From assembly GCA_903856725.1 (NCBI GenBank), contig CAIOCT010000017.1:1-42341 (forward strand): 42,341 bases of DNA, written 5' to 3'. The translations under genes were made by a program, and so were the position numbers. Position 1 is the stretch's first letter. Every line of letters begins with the position of its first letter. Below, one piece after another: positions 40,123-42,341 of the stretch. Origin of the DNA: an uncultured Verrucomicrobiota bacterium. Its GTDB lineage: Bacteria > Verrucomicrobiota > Verrucomicrobiia > Opitutales > Opitutaceae. The notes below the pieces were generated by a model that was given only the letters and a program-made list of their open reading frames with translations, ran no database searches and had not been told where the DNA came from.

Positions 40123-41006
40123 ATTTTCGATTGACGCTTCCCGCTGGGCTCACCCCTTGCACCCATGCAGCCATGGCGACCGAGTGGGTATTTCACTTAG
40201 GTGGTCATGATCCAATTTACTTACGCCAAGCTGCGACGGAGGCTTTTGCCCTGATCGATCAACTCGAAGGGAGCCTAAGTTTTTATCGCGAATCGAGTGA
40301 CGTCACCCGTTTAAATCGCGCCGCCCGCGGAACCGAAGTTGCCGTCAGTCCTGAGACCCTCGCCTGTCTCGCTCTTGCTGCAGAGGCCGCGCGTCTTACG
40401 GGTGGAGCCTTCGATGCCTTCACCGGTCGTGCGAGTGTCGCGGCTAAAGGCCAGGAAATTCCACTCTCTTTACATGCCGCTCCGAGTTCGAGTGACGGAG
40501 ATCAGCCTGGACCGGTCGTGCGCCTTCAACCCGAACTTGGTAGCGTGTATAAACTTCGGGCGGGCCCTTGGCTAGATCTTGGGGCGCTGGGTAAAGGCTA
40601 TGCCCTCGATCAAGTAGCCACGTTACTGGCTGAGTGGGACATCATGACTGGCTGTCTCATTGCTGGCGGCAGCAGCCTGTGCGGACTCGGCGGCGATGGT
40701 TGGTCACTAGAAATTGACCAATCACGCAGCGTGCTCCCCCTCCATAGGAAATTTTGTCTCGGGGCTTCGGGCTTTCAATATCAACCCGGACACATCATCG
40801 ACTCGCGCCCTGACTCCGCCGCGCAGCCGGCCGCACGCGCCCTCGTACTTGCCCCAAGCGCCGGCCTTGCTGATGCGCTCAGCACCGCCGCCGTATTGCT
40901 CAACGCTGCGCAACTGAAACAACTCACTGATCATGATCCCCGCATTGCTAGTTTGGTCTCTACGCCATCAGGCCAGAGTTACCGGCATGGCGCGCCTTTT
41001 GCATGA
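40119..41006 (+). CDS. Short ApbE-like FAD:protein FMN transferase
   Basis: A 295-residue ApbE-family protein. It shows LIDQLEGSLSFYRESSDVTRLNR, LTGGAFDAFTG (about 99-109), GPWLDLGALGKGYALDQVATLL, the glycine-rich LIAGGSSLCGLG segment and PGHIIDSRPDS with a later ADALSTAAVLL, matching the FAD- and metal-binding regions. ApbE links FMN through a phosphodiester bond to Ser/Thr in target proteins. Most members are periplasmic lipoproteins of about 340 residues; this one is shorter and has no signal peptide, so its compartment is unclear. No obvious flavinylation target is encoded in the window. ATG 40119 overlaps the preceding stop codon, and its own stop overlaps the next ATG. Confidence 0.85.
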   Translation: MNFRLTLPAGLTPCTHAAMATEWVFHLGGHDPIYLRQAATEAFALIDQLEGSLSFYRESSDVTRLNRAARGTEVAVSPETLACLALAAEAARLTGGAFDAFTGRASVAAKGQEIPLSLHAAPSSSDGDQPGPVVRLQPELGSVYKLRAGPWLDLGALGKGYALDQVATLLAEWDIMTGCLIAGGSSLCGLGGDGWSLEIDQSRSVLPLHRKFCLGASGFQYQPGHIIDSRPDSAAQPAARALVLAPSAGLADALSTAAVLLNAAQLKQLTDHDPRIASLVSTPSGQSYRHGAPFA

Positions 41007-41746
41007 ATAAAGCTGACACCCTTCTGGTTATTCCCAGTTACCGCGATGGGAAGCGGCTCGTTGAATTCCTCCCACTCCTCTGCGCCGCACTTGCCAAGAA
41101 CGTAAGTAACGGGCGAGTCCAAGTTGTCGTAGACGGTTCCCCCCCGAGTGAACAGCGTTGGCTCGCAGCCCAGATTGATGCGCTGCGCCGTGACCACGCT
41201 GTGCTCCTACCCATGCAAGGCTATGCAAATAACCAAGGGAAAGGTCATGCGATTCGCGCCGGTTGGGCGACCGCTCCGCAGGCGTCTTGGCTCGCCTTTG
41301 TCGATGCAGACGGCGCCACGCCCGCCACGGAAGTCGCCGCGCTGATTGCTCGGGCGCAAGCGGCCCAGCAGCCGGCTCTTTTTATGGGTGTACGCACGGC
41401 GGTGACTAATAAATCAGTCACCCGATTTTGGCACCGTCGAATCGGGAGCCGCATTTTCAATCGTTGGGTACAGCTCTGGCTGGGTCTTAAATTTACCGAT
41501 ACTCAATGTGGTCTAAAAATTATCCCGCGTGCTTTTTACGCCTCCAACATGTGGCGTGAAGCCGGCTTTGCCTTTGACCTCGAGCTACTTTTGCGCGCCC
41601 GTGCTGCCGGTCTGCCCGTAATCGCTCAGCCGATCAGTTGGTGCGAACGCCCGGGATCCTCGCTCAGCCCTGCCGCCATGCTAGGGCTTTTTTCAGCAGC
41701 CTACCGCCTGCGCCGAAATCTCCCCCACCCCCCAACGGGTCCTTAA
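41003..41746 (+). CDS. Glycosyltransferase family 2 (DPM1/GtrB-like)
   Basis: A 247-residue GT-A transferase. It shows LLVIPSYRDGKRLVEFLP, VVVDGSPP, the NNQGKGHAIRAGWATA segment, the metal-binding FVDADGATP (about 97-105) and TDTQCGLKIIPRAFY, typical of polyprenyl-phosphate sugar synthases. No membrane helices follow, so it is the soluble type. Such enzymes make dolichyl/undecaprenyl-phosphate hexose, the donor used by GT39-like proteins such as the one two genes upstream. Its ATG overlaps the ApbE stop, so translation is probably coupled. The sugar is unknown. Confidence 0.88.
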   Translation: MNKADTLLVIPSYRDGKRLVEFLPLLCAALAKNVSNGRVQVVVDGSPPSEQRWLAAQIDALRRDHAVLLPMQGYANNQGKGHAIRAGWATAPQASWLAFVDADGATPATEVAALIARAQAAQQPALFMGVRTAVTNKSVTRFWHRRIGSRIFNRWVQLWLGLKFTDTQCGLKIIPRAFYASNMWREAGFAFDLELLLRARAAGLPVIAQPISWCERPGSSLSPAAMLGLFSAAYRLRRNLPHPPTGP

Positions 41747-41764
41747 TGCAAAAATCACGGAGGC

Positions 41765-41790
41765 CTGTTTGTAATACATTATATTACAAA
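41765..41790. repeat. Palindromic element, copy 1
   Basis: TTTGTAATA-CATTA-TATTACAAA is a perfect 9-bp-arm inverted repeat at 41768-41790. With the three bases before it, it matches copy 2 at 42246-42271 at 25 of 26 positions. It lies 10 bp beyond the stop codon of the small HTH gene and 21 bp after the GT2 gene. Confidence 0.75.
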
Positions 41791-41800
41791 TAAAATGTCC

Positions 41801-42178
41801 TCAAATGATCAAATCTCGCCCTTGTTGACGAGCAGCCACCCAGCAGAGCAGGCGCAACGTTCTCTCGGCATCAAGGCAAGCGCGTTGCGATTTTAGGCAA
41901 TCCTGTAAACGCTGGCGCGGTAGGCCAAGAAAGCGCGCCAACCGCGCCTTGCTGCCGCGTTTCCCGACCCAAGGCAGGGTTTGCTTAACCAGCTCATTCC
42001 AAAGGGGCGTCTTTGCGCCGGGTTGTAAGGTCGAGCCCACCGGCTGCCGCGTGCCCAGCAATCCAGTTTTCTTTAAATTGCGCGCGGCAACGCGTGTGGT
42101 CGCTTCAATCGCTTCAAACAAGCCGAGCGCCAATCCCCCAGCCAATAAAGCAGATCGAGGCAAACGAAGTGAATTCAT
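41801..42178 (-). CDS. Small helix-turn-helix protein, unrecognised family
   Basis: A 125-residue basic protein. I do not recognise the family. The N-terminal segment (about 9-25) is hydrophobic or amphipathic but short. The C-terminal half has a Cro/Xre-like helix-turn-helix pattern: SKARLARFLGLPRQRLQDCLKSQRACLDAERTLRLLCWVAARQ (about 76-118), where ARLARFLGLPRQRLQDCL would be the DNA-reading unit. The start is ATG. The gene is flanked by two near-identical palindromes, one 10 bp past its stop and one 62 bp before its start, and has an AT-rich hairpin directly before the ATG. These suggest a self-regulated DNA-binding protein. It could instead be part of a toxin-antitoxin or mobile unit, though no partner gene is seen. 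Confidence 0.7.
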   Translation of the reverse strand: MNSLRLPRSALLAGGLALGLFEAIEATTRVAARNLKKTGLLGTRQPVGSTLQPGAKTPLWNELVKQTLPWVGKRGSKARLARFLGLPRQRLQDCLKSQRACLDAERTLRLLCWVAARQQGRDLII

Positions 42179-42181
42179 GGA

Positions 42182-42203
42182 TTTTTAATCTTTAAATTAA
42201 AAA
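42182..42203 (-). promoter_or_regulatory. AT-rich hairpin in the leader of the HTH gene
   Basis: TTTTTAAT and ATTAAAAA are perfect 8-bp arms around a 6-base spacer, ending 3 bp before the HTH gene's ATG. In the mRNA this would place the ribosome-binding area in a weak stem. It could equally be promoter DNA. No Shine-Dalgarno sequence is visible. Confidence 0.45.
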
Positions 42204-42240
42204 TAACATACAAGCCCCCCGTTTGATGACGCAGAAAAAG

Positions 42241-42279
42241 ACGCTCTGTTTGTAATACAATATATTACAAACAGAGCGT
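42241..42279. repeat. Palindromic element, copy 2 (17-bp perfect arms)
   Basis: ACGCTCTGTTTGTAATA and its exact reverse complement flank the 5-base spacer CAATA, giving a perfect 39-bp inverted repeat. The inner 26 bases repeat copy 1 with one difference. It lies 62 bp upstream of the HTH gene start. It could be an operator, a DNA cruciform site or, in RNA, a strong hairpin. No T-run follows on either strand. Confidence 0.85.
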
Positions 42280-42341
42280 TACGGAGCATGGCGGGGGGCA
42301 GAGATGGCATAGGGGCACGGGGGTTGGCGGGGTGAACGTAG

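Noticed and set aside
41801-42178. A toxin-antitoxin pair
   Set aside because: Only one small gene is present between the palindromes and no partner open frame of suitable size lies beside it.
1-42341. tRNA, rRNA, CRISPR arrays, insertion sequences or prophage
   Set aside because: I found no cloverleaf-like tRNA sequence, rRNA stretch, regularly spaced repeats, transposase or integrase motif; a tRNAscan or IS search could still reveal something I missed.

Overview
The window looks like chromosomal DNA from a member of the Verrucomicrobiota, probably the Opitutaceae/Opitutales. This is an inference. It rests on the mix of planctomycete-type cytochrome proteins (DUF1549/DUF1553 with DUF1501), several Tat-exported Gfo/Idh/MocA oxidoreductases, DUF1080 and GHL10-type proteins, a TonB receptor without a SusD partner, and the general lack of Shine-Dalgarno sequences before well-supported start codons. 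I saw no rRNA, tRNA, CRISPR array, transposase or phage gene. Nearly all of it is coding.

Region 1 (about 127-19743) is a peptidoglycan salvage island. The minus-strand operon murQ - GHL10 lipoprotein - ampG faces a divergent anmK. Next come a cytosolic M20 peptidase, a TonB-dependent receptor with its own terminator, an AraC regulator divergent from a nagB/PIG-L fusion, a NagX/MurT-like membrane protein, an exported fusion of N-acyl-D-aminoacylase with a PBP4-type D,D-peptidase, a sodium:solute symporter, and an L-Ala-D/L-Glu-type dipeptide epimerase. Together they could take in wall fragments, trim D-amino-acid peptide bonds, convert anhydroMurNAc to MurNAc-6-P (AnmK), GlcNAc-6-P (MurQ) and then fructose-6-P (PIG-L deacetylase plus NagB), and epimerise the released L-Ala-D-Glu. 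NagA, NagZ and an AmpD-type amidase are not in the window.

Region 2 (about 19816-24962, minus strand) has a second symporter, an exported ThuA-like protein and an exported heparinase II/III-like putative polysaccharide lyase. It reads as a small glycan-use locus, and the epimerase lies at its downstream end.

A 720-bp intergenic stretch with an AT-rich inverted repeat separates this from region 3 (25683-38705, plus strand). Region 3 starts with a lipoprotein cytochrome (PSCyt1-DUF1549-LamG-DUF1553), a Tat-exported DUF1501 protein and a small cytochrome with leucine-rich-like repeats. A second run follows: Gfo/Idh - lipoprotein fusion of a TIM-barrel (sugar isomerase/hydratase-like) with DUF1080 - Gfo/Idh - DoxX - Gfo/Idh - discoidin protein. 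The three Gfo/Idh proteins carry Tat signals and the fusion carries a lipobox. The set resembles the oxidise/eliminate/hydrate/reduce route for glycosides through 3-keto intermediates, but placed outside the cytoplasm and with lyase-like and hydratase-like parts in one chain. This is the most interesting functional proposal in the window.

Region 4 (38686-42341) has three overlapping genes: a TIGR03663-type GT39-like membrane protein, a short ApbE-like flavin transferase and a GT2 glycosyltransferase. Beyond them lies a small helix-turn-helix gene flanked on both sides by near-identical 26-bp copies of a palindromic element, one of which extends into a perfect 17-bp-arm inverted repeat.
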